From Methylococcaceae bacterium UBA7658 (GTDB taxonomy: Bacteria > Pseudomonadota > Gammaproteobacteria > Methylococcales > Methylomonadaceae): DNA of 54,042 nucleotides. Positions 8,268-16,886 of the stretch are shown here, in pieces. The notes below the pieces were generated by a model, which was not told the origin of the DNA, did no database searches, and worked only from the letters and a program-made list of their open reading frames with translations. Location of the stretch: NCBI GenBank assembly GCA_002483425.1, contig DLHW01000014.1:82799-136840 (forward strand), in the 5' to 3' direction. The number at the start of each line of letters is the position of its first letter. Position 1 is the stretch's first letter. The position numbers were made by a program, and so were the translations under genes.

Positions 8268-9326
8268 ATGCACCATTTCGATACTCAAATCATGATTACA
8301 CGCATATTGGAACATCTCAATACTGCTATATTATTGTTTAATAGGGATTTAAGCCTTGCATATATCAATAGCGCCGGCGAGGTGTTGCTTGCCGACAGCG
8401 CCCGGCATCTTATCGGTCTCAATGCCTCGGAATTGTTCAAATTTTCCGATCCGGCACTATTGATCAATTTACAGCAATGTCTAAGCTTAGCCGAACCCTT
8501 GGTTGACCGGGAGCTGGTTGTTGAGCGGTTAGGACACAGTTTTACCGTTAATTTGAGCGCGACACCGCTTTTAACCGGCGATCAAGCGACCGAAGTATTA
8601 GTAGAAATGCAGCGCGTCGATAACCATCTGCGTATCTCAAAAGAAGAGCAGCTTTTAAGCCAGCAAAATACGGCGAGGTTGCTCGTTAGAGGGCTTGCGC
8701 ACGAAATTAAAAATCCGCTGGGCGGTTTGCGGGGCGCGGCGCAATTACTCAACCTCGAAGTAGAAGGCGCCGAATTAAAAGAGTATACCCAAATTATCAT
8801 TGCCGAATCCGACCGGTTGCAAGGCTTGATGGATAAGTTGCTCGGACCTAACAAGCCGCCCGAATTTAAAACTATTAATGTGCATGAAGTCTTAGAGCGG
8901 GTAAGGCAGTTGGTAGAAGCGGAGTTGTCCGGCGGTCTGCGAATGATTTGCGACTACGATCCCAGTATTCCCGATATACACGCCGACCGCGATTTACTTA
9001 TTCAAGCGGTACTGAATATCGTAAAAAATGCAGTTCAAGCAATTGACGGTAACGGCGCTATTACGCTTAAAACCAGAATTCAGAGAAATCAGCCCATTGG
9101 CAGGCAACACCATAAATTGACCGTCAAGGTTGATATTATCGACAACGGACCTGGCATCGATCCGGATATCATGGAGAGAATTTTCTATCCGATGATTACC
9201 GGCAGAGCGGACGGCACCGGTTTGGGGTTATCCATTGCGCAATCGCTGATCAATCAGCATAACGGTTTAATCGAATGCCACAGTGAACCCGGTCACACCG
9301 TTTTTTCGATTATTTTACCCATTTAG
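8268..9326 (+). CDS. glnL: Nitrogen regulation sensor histidine kinase NtrB
   Basis: Cytoplasmic sensor kinase that phosphorylates and dephosphorylates NtrC according to PII signals. 352 residues from ATG 8268, close to the ~350 of the family. An N-terminal PAS domain (about 10-115) is followed by the dimerisation/phosphotransfer helix with the H-box GLAHEIKNP (His145). The ATPase domain shows the N-box NIVKNAVQAI, the G1 box DNGPGID and the G2 box GTGLGLS. There are no membrane segments. An in-frame TTG at 8253 would add five residues, but it precedes the likely transcription start; ATG 8292 is another option. None has a clear Shine-Dalgarno. glnA, often the upstream partner, is not here. 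ntrC follows after 17 nt. Confidence 0.95.
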   Translation: MHHFDTQIMITRILEHLNTAILLFNRDLSLAYINSAGEVLLADSARHLIGLNASELFKFSDPALLINLQQCLSLAEPLVDRELVVERLGHSFTVNLSATPLLTGDQATEVLVEMQRVDNHLRISKEEQLLSQQNTARLLVRGLAHEIKNPLGGLRGAAQLLNLEVEGAELKEYTQIIIAESDRLQGLMDKLLGPNKPPEFKTINVHEVLERVRQLVEAELSGGLRMICDYDPSIPDIHADRDLLIQAVLNIVKNAVQAIDGNGAITLKTRIQRNQPIGRQHHKLTVKVDIIDNGPGIDPDIMERIFYPMITGRADGTGLGLSIAQSLINQHNGLIECHSEPGHTVFSIILPI

Positions 9327-9343
9327 TGTAGAAGGAGCCGCCA

Positions 9344-10777
9344 ATGAACAAGCCTGAAACCGTTTGGATCGTTGATGACGATAAATCAATCCGTTGGGTT
9401 GTTGAAAAAGCCTTGCAAAAAGCCGACATTAACACCCGGAAATTTGCCGCGGCGAAAGAATTATTGGACGCTTTGGAAGGCGACTCCCCCGATGCTTTAA
9501 TTACCGATATCAGAATGCCCGGTATGGATGGATTGCAACTTTTGGATAGGATTCAACATACCCACCCCGAATTGCCGGTGATTATCATGACGGCGCATTC
9601 CGATCTGGAAAGCGCGGTATCGGCTTTTCACGGCGGAGCGTTTGAATATTTGCCCAAACCCTTCGATATAAAAGAAGTCGTCGATTTGGCGCATCGCGCC
9701 TGCCAGCATGGCCGCCGGCACAGGCTGGACGATCAAGCAGAACCCGCAACGCTGGCGGCTACGCCTGAGATCATCGGCGCGGCGCCCGCCATGCAAGAAG
9801 TGTTTCGCGCTATCGGGCGGCTGGCGAAATCTCATATTACCGTCCTTATTAACGGCGAATCGGGTACTGGCAAAGAACTGGTCGCTAAAGCGCTGCACCG
9901 GCATAGCCCAAGGGTGCAAAAGCCGTTCATCGCATTGAATATGGCCGCTATTCCGAAGGACCTCATGGAATCGGAATTGTTCGGGCATGAAAAAGGCTCT
10001 TTTACCGGTGCTCAGGCCCGGCGGACGGGTCGTTTCGAACAGGCGAACGGTGGGACGCTCTTTCTGGATGAAATCGGCGATATGCCGGCGGAACTGCAAA
10101 CTCGTTTATTAAGGGTGTTGGCCGACGGCCAATTTTATCCCGTCGGCGGGCATACGCCGGTGAAAGTCGATGTCCGCATTATCGCCGCGACGCACCAAAA
10201 TCTTGAAACGCTGGTCGAGCAGGGCCGGTTCCGTGAGGATTTATTTCACCGGCTGAATGTTATTCGTATCCATATCCCGCCGCTCAGGGAAAGAAAGCAA
10301 GATATTCCATTATTACTACGGCATTTTTTGACCCAGGCTGCGCAAGAGTTGAATGCGGAGGTGAAATTATTGACGCCCGAAGCGGAAAATTTTTTAAGTT
10401 CGCTGGAATGGCCGGGGAATGTCCGGCAATTGGAGAATAGTTGCCGTTGGCTGACCGTTATGGCTTCCGGCAGAGAAATACAATTAGACGATTTGCCGCC
10501 GGAATTATTACACAACTCGCCCGATACTCAATCGGCAGCAACGGACTGGGAGGTTTCCCTGCGGAACTGGATCGATCAGCAAATTATTATTCGCGCACAA
10601 TCCGGCTCCCCCAGTCACAGCGATGTTGCTAAACATACTATACCGATTGTGGAAAGTATTCTTATCAAAGCGGCGTTGGATTTTACCCGGGGCAGGCGGC
10701 ATGAAGCGGCGATATTGTTAGGTTATGGCAGGAATACCTTAACCCGGAAGATCAAAGAATTAGGGCTTGATGAATAA
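9344..10777 (+). CDS. glnG: Nitrogen regulation response regulator NtrC
   Basis: Sigma-54-dependent activator of nitrogen-assimilation genes, 477 residues. The receiver domain has the acidic pair Asp11/Asp12, phospho-acceptor Asp55 (ITDIRMPG) and Lys105 (LPKPF). The AAA+ domain follows with Walker A GESGTGKE (171-178) and the sigma-54 contact loop as GSFTGA (218-223) instead of the more common GAFTGA, a known natural variant. The C-terminus is a Fis-type helix-turn-helix (AAILLGYGRNTLTRKIKEL). GAAGGAG lies just upstream of the ATG. It is co-transcribed with ntrB and probably acts on the NtrC box in front of that gene. Confidence 0.97.
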   Translation: MNKPETVWIVDDDKSIRWVVEKALQKADINTRKFAAAKELLDALEGDSPDALITDIRMPGMDGLQLLDRIQHTHPELPVIIMTAHSDLESAVSAFHGGAFEYLPKPFDIKEVVDLAHRACQHGRRHRLDDQAEPATLAATPEIIGAAPAMQEVFRAIGRLAKSHITVLINGESGTGKELVAKALHRHSPRVQKPFIALNMAAIPKDLMESELFGHEKGSFTGAQARRTGRFEQANGGTLFLDEIGDMPAELQTRLLRVLADGQFYPVGGHTPVKVDVRIIAATHQNLETLVEQGRFREDLFHRLNVIRIHIPPLRERKQDIPLLLRHFLTQAAQELNAEVKLLTPEAENFLSSLEWPGNVRQLENSCRWLTVMASGREIQLDDLPPELLHNSPDTQSAATDWEVSLRNWIDQQIIIRAQSGSPSHSDVAKHTIPIVESILIKAALDFTRGRRHEAAILLGYGRNTLTRKIKELGLDE

Positions 10778-10795
10778 GCCTCCGGTAAATTCGGG

Positions 10796-11473
10796 TCAAA
10801 AATACCGGTAATGGCCTGTTATCCGCCAGTCGAACAGGCGATCCTCCAGTTGTGCGCCCTGACCGATATTGTGGATGATCAAATAACGCTGAGAGGCGGC
10901 CGACCAAGTATTCGATACTAAACCGATATGCGGCAAGCCGTAGCCGTTAATATCCCAAGTGACAATGTCGCCGGGCCGGTAATCGTCGCGATGATAAGTA
11001 AGCCGGAGAGCTTTGCCCTTGCGGGTGAAATAGGTTTGCAGATTCGGCACCCGGCGATGGTCGATGTTGGTATCCGTTTTATGCAAGCCCCATTTATTCG
11101 GATAAGCGTCAAAGTGGGCAGCCATATCTTCGTGAACTTCTTTTTGTAAATCGATGCCCGCCGTCCGGAAGGCACGGATCACTACATCGCTACAGACGCC
11201 TTTAGCTAAAGGCACGTCGCCGTTGGGGTAGGGTATAGGGATATAAGCCGGATCGTAGAATTTGGTAATGTTGATTTGGGTTTTGGCGGAGTTAATTAGA
11301 ATAGCCGTACTTTTGGGTAGATGAAGTAATGGCGGATTTTCAATTTGACGGGCTTGTGAAAACTGATTCCGAACGATCTTTTGGGAAAAAATAGATCCGC
11401 TTTGGGTCAGATATACATACGACAAAATGACTAAAAATAAAAAGCCGATTTTTTTAATTGCCGGGTATTTCAT
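10796..11473 (-). CDS. DUF1287 family protein, membrane-anchored
   Basis: 225 residues. An N-terminal hydrophobic segment (about 8-24) acts as signal or anchor and puts the rest in the periplasm. The DUF1287 core has Cys94 in KGVCSDVVIRA, a conserved Asp/His-rich middle (NIDHRRVPNLQ) and His182 in LPHIGLVS. That layout recalls NlpC/P60-like or papain-like cysteine hydrolases, although no activity is established for the family to my knowledge. It ends a small operon: the membrane-protein gene upstream stops 9 nt before this start. The family includes E. coli YijF. Confidence 0.85.
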   Translation of the reverse strand: MKYPAIKKIGFLFLVILSYVYLTQSGSIFSQKIVRNQFSQARQIENPPLLHLPKSTAILINSAKTQINITKFYDPAYIPIPYPNGDVPLAKGVCSDVVIRAFRTAGIDLQKEVHEDMAAHFDAYPNKWGLHKTDTNIDHRRVPNLQTYFTRKGKALRLTYHRDDYRPGDIVTWDINGYGLPHIGLVSNTWSAASQRYLIIHNIGQGAQLEDRLFDWRITGHYRYF

Positions 11474-11482
11474 ACACTACCG

Positions 11483-12052
11483 CTAAGAGTATTGATACAA
11501 ATTTTTAAAATTGCTGAATACTTGAAAACAAACGAATGCCAATGAAAAAGCCCAAACAATATTCAGTGTTGAGTAAAAGTTTTTAATTAAATCAATGTTA
11601 TCTATGGTCATTAAACCGGCGGCGGAAGCCATGATAGTTATGGCGGCTATCAGATAAGGCGCAAGTACCACGACTAAGTAGGGGGCTTTTGTAGTGGTGG
11701 CAAAATAAGTTAATCGCGTAATTGCGTAAAGATAGGAAGCCACGCCGCTGAATAAAAACAATGCGCCGGTTAAAATTACAAAGATGATTTTAAACTCAAC
11801 TACTGGCTCATCCCTGACGATGGTCTGATGCCAGGTGCCGTCCTGCTCAAAGCGGTCGTAGAAGAAATAAATTGCCGCAGGAAATAAATACAAGCTCAGG
11901 AAAACCGCATGGAAAATCGAGCGCCGCCGTTGTTGTGGCGTTGTTGAAAGAGCCAGATTTTTATCTCTCGTTCCCCATAACCCAAGCCATATCGCCAAAC
12001 CTGCAATCACACAAATAGTCATAATAGCGAGATAAAAGCCGCCAGCCGTCAT
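11483..12052 (-). CDS. Five-helix inner-membrane protein of unknown function
   Basis: 189 residues with five predicted membrane segments (about 5-27, 47-65, 88-112, 123-147 and 160-180) and a basic stretch QQRRR after helix 1. No enzymatic motif is visible and I do not recognise a family. The start overlaps the stop of the M67 peptidase gene by 4 nt, so the two are translationally coupled. DUF1287 follows after 9 nt. The tight arrangement suggests that the three products work together. Confidence 0.75.
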   Translation of the reverse strand: MTAGGFYLAIMTICVIAGLAIWLGLWGTRDKNLALSTTPQQRRRSIFHAVFLSLYLFPAAIYFFYDRFEQDGTWHQTIVRDEPVVEFKIIFVILTGALFLFSGVASYLYAITRLTYFATTTKAPYLVVVLAPYLIAAITIMASAAGLMTIDNIDLIKNFYSTLNIVWAFSLAFVCFQVFSNFKNLYQYS

Positions 12053-12492
12053 ATGCTTTCATTTTCAAGCAAAGTTAAGACAACTTCCTCAGCCGTTTGC
12101 CGGTTAATTTTAAACCCCCGCATTTCCAGCACACCCTTGGTGTCGAGCGAGATAATTAAATACAGCGCATCGGGGTAGGCGGCTTCGTTGATGTCGTGCC
12201 ATGAGGGTTCGGCCGGTGCTTTAGGGTGAGAGTGATAAATGGCGAACAAGTCTTCGCCATGTTTACGCATAGCCGCCAGTGCGGAGATTTGCTGTCCGGC
12301 ATCTAGCAGAAAACGCTGCTTTGGGTGTTCGGCAACATTGTCGACTGGATAACAACGGACCGGCATACCGTTTTTACCGCCGACCAGTCCGCAAATTTCG
12401 GCATTTGGCGAGAGTTGCGCCAAGTGCAGCAATTGGTTGGTTAATTTGCGGGGAATAGCGTACTCAAGACGGGTTTCCAAGATTGCGGTCAT
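12049..12492 (-). CDS. M67/JAMM-family metallopeptidase
   Basis: 147 residues, a single MPN/JAB1 domain. All zinc and catalytic residues are present: Glu32 (EICG), the His87-Ser-His89-Pro pair, and Ser97 and Asp100, together forming the JAMM signature E...HSHP-x6-S-x-x-D. Bacterial members often remove C-terminal tails from ubiquitin-like sulfur carriers or act as isopeptidases. No ThiS/MoaD-like or cysteine synthase gene is adjacent, so the substrate is unknown. It is the first gene of the M67-membrane-DUF1287 set, 74 nt after prmC. Confidence 0.9.
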   Translation of the reverse strand: MTAILETRLEYAIPRKLTNQLLHLAQLSPNAEICGLVGGKNGMPVRCYPVDNVAEHPKQRFLLDAGQQISALAAMRKHGEDLFAIYHSHPKAPAEPSWHDINEAAYPDALYLIISLDTKGVLEMRGFKINRQTAEEVVLTLLENESI

Positions 12493-12566
12493 GGCGGTTT
12501 CCTTTGATTGAAAGCGGCTTTTAGAAAAGGGAATGAGTTATTTTTCAAGTACTCATAAGGCTAACG

Positions 12567-13403
12567 TTAGTATTGTCCGTAAGTGACTCTGGGTAAATTC
12601 GATAAGTCGGACCGGGTGGTTACATTGCGAAACCCGCAGTCACGGAACATCGATTGTATCTCAAGCTTTTGATTATAACCGTGTTCTAAAACGAGATACG
12701 CATTCTTTTTCAGCCGGACAAGGGTGTTTCTAACAATGTGCGCGATGTCTTTTAAGCCGTTTTCGCCTGAGCTGAGAGCGGTAACCGGTTCATAACGTAA
12801 ATCCCCCGCGCTTAAATGGGGATCGTTACCGGCAATGTAAGGCGGATTGCTAACGATAAGGTCGAATTGGTTTGATGGAATGTTTTCAAACCAATCGCTT
12901 TGGATAAAACAGACATTGCTAACGTGATGCCGTTCGGCGTTTTCTTTGGCGATGCTCAATGCGGCTTGGCTAAGGTCGGTGGCAACGACATTGGCCTGTG
13001 GGCGTTCGGCGGCTAGCGTGACCGCGATAATGCCGGAGCCTGTGCCTAAGTCTAAGATTTGGCAAGGCCGATCTTCCGGTAATAGATCAAGGCTTAACTC
13101 AACCAGTAATTCGGTTTCAGGGCGCGGAATTAAAACATCTTGTGTTACTTTAAATTCGCGCGACCAGAATTCGCGAATGCCGGTTAAATAAGCGACCGGC
13201 CTGCCTTGTTGGCGCTGGATAATTAACTCGCGAAAATGACGGCTTTGCGCATGCGTTAACTCCCGTTCCGGCCAAGCCCGCAGATAACTGCGGTTTTTTT
13301 CGAGCGTTTTGCACAGCAGAACTTCCGCGTCCAGTAACGATGAAGCGGTACAGCTCTGTAGCCGGTCGACGGCTTCCGCTAATGCCGATTTAATGGTTAG
13401 CAT
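12567..13403 (-). CDS. prmC: Peptide chain release factor N5-glutamine methyltransferase
   Basis: Methylates the glutamine of the GGQ motif of release factors using S-adenosylmethionine. 278 residues: N-terminal helical domain, then a Rossmann methyltransferase with the SAM loop DLGTGSG (118-124) and the substrate-glutamine motif NPPY (186-189). It follows prfA, its own substrate gene, after 11 nt, the usual operon pair. Confidence 0.97.
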   Translation of the reverse strand: MLTIKSALAEAVDRLQSCTASSLLDAEVLLCKTLEKNRSYLRAWPERELTHAQSRHFRELIIQRQQGRPVAYLTGIREFWSREFKVTQDVLIPRPETELLVELSLDLLPEDRPCQILDLGTGSGIIAVTLAAERPQANVVATDLSQAALSIAKENAERHHVSNVCFIQSDWFENIPSNQFDLIVSNPPYIAGNDPHLSAGDLRYEPVTALSSGENGLKDIAHIVRNTLVRLKKNAYLVLEHGYNQKLEIQSMFRDCGFRNVTTRSDLSNLPRVTYGQY

Positions 13404-13414
13404 TGAGGTGTCAT

Positions 13415-14500
13415 TTACTCATCGCCCAATTGAGTTAACAATTCCGCTTGATGTTCGCTGATTAACGGTTGCACGACCTGTTCCAGATCGCCTTCCATTA
13501 TAGTATCCAGTTTGTACAAGGTCAGGTTAATCCGGTGATCGGTTAACCGGCCCTGCGGGTAATTGTAGGTGCGGATACGTTCGGAACGGTCGCCGCTGCC
13601 GACTTGCAGTTTACGGTTAAGCGATTGTTCGGCATGATGTTTTTCTTGTTCGGCGGCAAGCAGGCGCGACGCCAGCACCGACATGGCGCGGGCGCGGTTT
13701 TTGTGTTGCGAACGTTCGTCCTGGCATTCCACCACGACCCCCGACGGAATGTGGGTGATGCGGATGGCGGACTCCGTCCGGTTAACGTGCTGCCCGCCCG
13801 CACCGGAGGCGCGGTAAGTATCGACCTTCAAATCCGCCGGATTGATGTCGATGGCGTCGGTTTCTTCGACTTCGGGCATGATAGCGACGGTGCAGGCCGA
13901 GGTGTGGATGCGGCCTTGCGATTCGGTTTCCGGCACGCGCTGCACCCGGTGGGTGCCGGATTCGAATTTCAATTGCGAATACACATCGCGGCCGGACACG
14001 CGCAGGATGATTTCCTTGTAACCGCCGTGCTCGCCAAAACTTTCGTTGATGATCTCGGTCTGCCAGCCTTTGCGTTCGGCATAGCGCTGGTACATGCGGG
14101 CTAAATCGCCGGAGAAAATCGCCGCCTCGTCGCCGCCGGTACCGGCGCGCACTTCCAAGAAAATGTTGCGGGTGTCGTTGGGGTCTTTCGGCAGCAGCAG
14201 AATTTGCAGTTCGTTTTCAAGGTCTTCGATTAATTGTTCTGCTTCGGCAACTTCTTCTTTGGCCAGTTCGCGCAGTTCCGGATCGGCGTCGTTCGCCATT
14301 TCCATAGCCGATGTTTTTTGTCCAATCGCTTCGGCGCGTTTTTTGTAGCACTCAACCACGGGCGTAATTTGGGCGTATTCCTGGCTCAATGCGCGGAATT
14401 TGTTCTGATTGTTCTGGGTTTCCGGTTCGGAAAGCAGCGCCGCGATTTCGTCGTAGCGTTCGCATAGGGATTCCAGTTTGTGTTCGATGGAAGACTTCAT
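13415..14500 (-). CDS. prfA: Peptide chain release factor 1
   Basis: Terminates translation at UAA and UAG. 361 residues, the normal length. The catalytic GGQ is at 235-237 in GAGGQHVNRTE, and the stop-codon-reading tripeptide is PET (190-192), fitting the RF1 P-x-T pattern (PAT in E. coli) and not the SPF of RF2. In many gammaproteobacteria prfA directly follows hemA; here a lipoprotein gene lies between them. Confidence 0.98.
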   Translation of the reverse strand: MKSSIEHKLESLCERYDEIAALLSEPETQNNQNKFRALSQEYAQITPVVECYKKRAEAIGQKTSAMEMANDADPELRELAKEEVAEAEQLIEDLENELQILLLPKDPNDTRNIFLEVRAGTGGDEAAIFSGDLARMYQRYAERKGWQTEIINESFGEHGGYKEIILRVSGRDVYSQLKFESGTHRVQRVPETESQGRIHTSACTVAIMPEVEETDAIDINPADLKVDTYRASGAGGQHVNRTESAIRITHIPSGVVVECQDERSQHKNRARAMSVLASRLLAAEQEKHHAEQSLNRKLQVGSGDRSERIRTYNYPQGRLTDHRINLTLYKLDTIMEGDLEQVVQPLISEHQAELLTQLGDE

Positions 14501-14606
14501 TGTGGGATTAGTTAAATAACGCGGGGTAATTAATCAAAAAGATAAAAGGTAAAAAGACTTTAGTTCTCACGTGGAGGGTGGGGAGCTATAAAAATTGCAA
14601 TAACAA

Positions 14607-15395
14607 TTAGGCTCCTGCAGGGCGTGTGCAACACAACATCAGTAGTATAATAGCTAAAGCTGCATCAACAATTACAGCAAATGGCAAAGTGAAATACCAT
14701 ACGGGTTTAGGTTCGGTTAACCATTTCAATTCATCTACAGTAAATATTTCACTATACGAGAGATTAATGTGGTTCTGATCTTTCATTGTTGGGTTGGAAA
14801 TCAATAGAAAACAGCCATTATAAGGAAAATTACATAAGGAATCAGACCTAACCAACAAGTTATGACTATCATTAAAAAAAATCAAAAACGGTAATTGTTT
14901 TGAAATCATTTGTTTGATGGTATCGCCTCGGTATAGATGGGCATCGTCTATATTGATATCTCGAGGGGCCTTGATAAGTGTAATTTTCCTCCAATGTATT
15001 TCCGGTTTTTTACATCTATAATCTGTAGTAATGGTCAAGCCATATACTTTGACATCTGTTCGTTTACGTAAAATACCACGACTCCACCAATGCAGTTCAT
15101 TTTCTGGAACTTTCTCAAAAATCTCGCGGTTTTCATATTCGATAAGATCTTTTGCGGGGTGAGAAGTAAGTTCCTTAGGTATTCTGAGCATATATTCATC
15201 CCCGGTTTTATTAGGAAATTTACCGCTGTCCTGAAGGCAAGCTATAAATTCTTTCGATTGGGGATCAAGCCAAATATCTTTTATATCGGCTGTTCCAGAT
15301 ATATTGCTTCGCTCAATACCTTTAGCCATTTCGAGCACTTGCATGGTGCAGCCCTGTAAATAAAAAATTGCTACTAAAAATGCAGTGAGTTTCAT
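14607..15395 (-). CDS. Putative lipoprotein of unknown function inserted between hemA and prfA
   Basis: 262 residues beginning with a lipoprotein signal peptide and lipobox LQGC (Cys16). The middle is Lys/Asp/Glu-rich and has no motif I know. The C-terminal ~25 residues are strongly hydrophobic (WYFTLPFAVIVDAALAIILL) and recall the LPxxxxxD segment at the end of YceK/YidQ-type lipoproteins. The gene is clearly more AT-rich than prfA and hemA on either side and is isolated by gaps of 106 and 237 nt. Lateral acquisition into the old hemA-prfA junction is likely. Confidence 0.7.
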   Translation of the reverse strand: MKLTAFLVAIFYLQGCTMQVLEMAKGIERSNISGTADIKDIWLDPQSKEFIACLQDSGKFPNKTGDEYMLRIPKELTSHPAKDLIEYENREIFEKVPENELHWWSRGILRKRTDVKVYGLTITTDYRCKKPEIHWRKITLIKAPRDINIDDAHLYRGDTIKQMISKQLPFLIFFNDSHNLLVRSDSLCNFPYNGCFLLISNPTMKDQNHINLSYSEIFTVDELKWLTEPKPVWYFTLPFAVIVDAALAIILLMLCCTRPAGA

Positions 15396-15536
15396 AAAAA
15401 GATGTGCTTATGGATTTGCTCCTTTTAACCGGTAAGAGTACCAAATTTGATATAAATATTCTTGCAAGTATTCCTAATTCAACGCCTGTATCAATTAATA
15501 TTGAAGTTATCGGTAATTAGTAAGACAATTTTCTAA

Positions 15537-15570
15537 AGGTCACATAACCGTTAACACGGTAATGTGACCT
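15537..15570 (-). terminator. Long hairpin downstream of hemA
   Basis: AGGTCACAT (15537-15545) pairs perfectly with ATGTGACCT (15562-15570). An inner ACCG/CGGT pair separated by one A-A mismatch continues the stem to a 6-nt loop. It lies about 60 nt beyond the hemA stop. The tract after it on the minus strand is only moderately T-rich, so a processing site or repeat is also possible. Confidence 0.45.
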
Positions 15571-15632
15571 ACATTTTGTTATGCCTAAGAACAGTGCGGG
15601 GATGTTAAAATTTTCGTCTCTCGCCCTGAGCC

Positions 15633-16886
15633 TTATTTATTCAACTTAAAAATCTCATGCGCTGCCGCAATCAAATCATGCCGTTCATTGGCGGCTGCAT
15701 CGCGGATTTGGGTGCTGGGCGTATGGATTATTTTATTGGTTAACGTGTGCGCAAGACGGGTTAACACGTCTTCGGGATTGCCGCCGTTCTTCATTTGCGC
15801 CAAGGCTTTCTGCAAGGTTTCATCGCGAAAGTGTTCGGCTTGCTGCCGGTAGTCGCGAATAGTGTGATGAGCGCTTTCGGTGCGTAGCCAAGCTAAAAAA
15901 TGATCCACTTGGGTATCGATGATTTCTTCGGCTTGTTCGGCGGCCCGGCGGCGCGAATCCATATTTTGGTCGATTGTGTTTTGCAGATCGTCGACGGTAT
16001 ATAGATAAACGTCGCGTAACTGCTCGACTTCGGCTTCAATATCGCGCGGTACCGCCAAATCGACCATGAACATCGGCTTATAGCGGCGTTTTTTCAGGGC
16101 GCTTTCCACACTCCCTTTGCCTAAGATGGGTAACTGGCTGGCGGTGGACGAAATGACGATATCGGCTTCCGCTAAATGCTGCGGCAGTTCGGATAGCGTG
16201 ATAGCTAATCCGTTGAATTGATCCGCGAGTGTTTGCGCTTTGGCATGGGTGCGGTTGGCGATGATCATCCGGCCGATGCCTTGCTGTTTTAAATGCCGGG
16301 CGGTCAGCTCGATGGTTTCCCCAGCGCCGATCAGCACGGCGCATTGGTCTTTCATGTGGTCGAAAATTTGTTGCGCCAGCTGCACGGCGGCAAAGGCGAC
16401 GGACACCGGGCTGGAGCCGATGGCGGTATCGGTCCGGACTTTTTTGGCAGCGGAAAACGTTTGTTGAAATAGTTTTCCTAAATGTTTGCCTAACGTGCCG
16501 GCTTCGCAAGCGGTTTGATAAGCGGATTTCATTTGTCCGAGAATTTGCGGTTCGCCCAATATCATCGAGTCCAGGCCGCAAGCAACTCGAAACATGTGCC
16601 GGATCAGATTTTGATCGGCGTGCGTGTAAAGATAAGGCTTTAAGTTGTCAACTTCTATTTGTTTAGTGTGAGCGACCCAATCGATCAAGAATTGTTCGTC
16701 TCTGGCCGAACTCGTACAGTATAACTCTGTCCGGTTACAGGTTGAGAGTATGGCCGCTTCGTTAATTTCACGCACCTTGCGCATTTCTTTTAGCGATGAA
16801 TATAAGGTTTCGGCAGGAAATGACAAACGTTCCCGGATCGCAAGCGGCGCGGTATTGTAGTTGATTCCGACGGCTAAAAGTGTCAT
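15633..16886 (-). CDS. hemA: Glutamyl-tRNA reductase
   Basis: Reduces glutamyl-tRNA(Glu) with NADPH to glutamate-1-semialdehyde, the first committed step of C5 haem and corrin synthesis. 417 residues. The catalytic cysteine is Cys50 in AILSTCNRTELY. The NADPH-binding domain shows VLIGAGETIELTARHL, and the C-terminal helical dimerisation domain is complete. It is divergent from the TPR-lolB-ispE group, as in many gammaproteobacteria. Confidence 0.98.
   Translation of the reverse strand: MTLLAVGINYNTAPLAIRERLSFPAETLYSSLKEMRKVREINEAAILSTCNRTELYCTSSARDEQFLIDWVAHTKQIEVDNLKPYLYTHADQNLIRHMFRVACGLDSMILGEPQILGQMKSAYQTACEAGTLGKHLGKLFQQTFSAAKKVRTDTAIGSSPVSVAFAAVQLAQQIFDHMKDQCAVLIGAGETIELTARHLKQQGIGRMIIANRTHAKAQTLADQFNGLAITLSELPQHLAEADIVISSTASQLPILGKGSVESALKKRRYKPMFMVDLAVPRDIEAEVEQLRDVYLYTVDDLQNTIDQNMDSRRRAAEQAEEIIDTQVDHFLAWLRTESAHHTIRDYRQQAEHFRDETLQKALAQMKNGGNPEDVLTRLAHTLTNKIIHTPSTQIRDAAANERHDLIAAAHEIFKLNK

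Noticed and set aside
9497..10099. 200-codon minus-strand ORF within ntrC
   Set aside because: Antisense of a strongly conserved gene; length reflects codon bias, with no ribosome-binding site or motif.
13604..14104. 166-codon plus-strand ORF within prfA
   Set aside because: Antisense shadow of a conserved gene with biased composition.
14582..14615. Inverted repeat GGAGC...GCTCC at the end of the 262-residue lipoprotein gene
   Set aside because: Long loop, partly inside coding sequence and no T-run on the gene strand; too weak to call a terminator.
16078..16581. 167-codon minus-strand ORF inside hemA in another frame
   Set aside because: Overlaps the conserved NADPH domain of hemA and shows only Arg-rich shadow composition.
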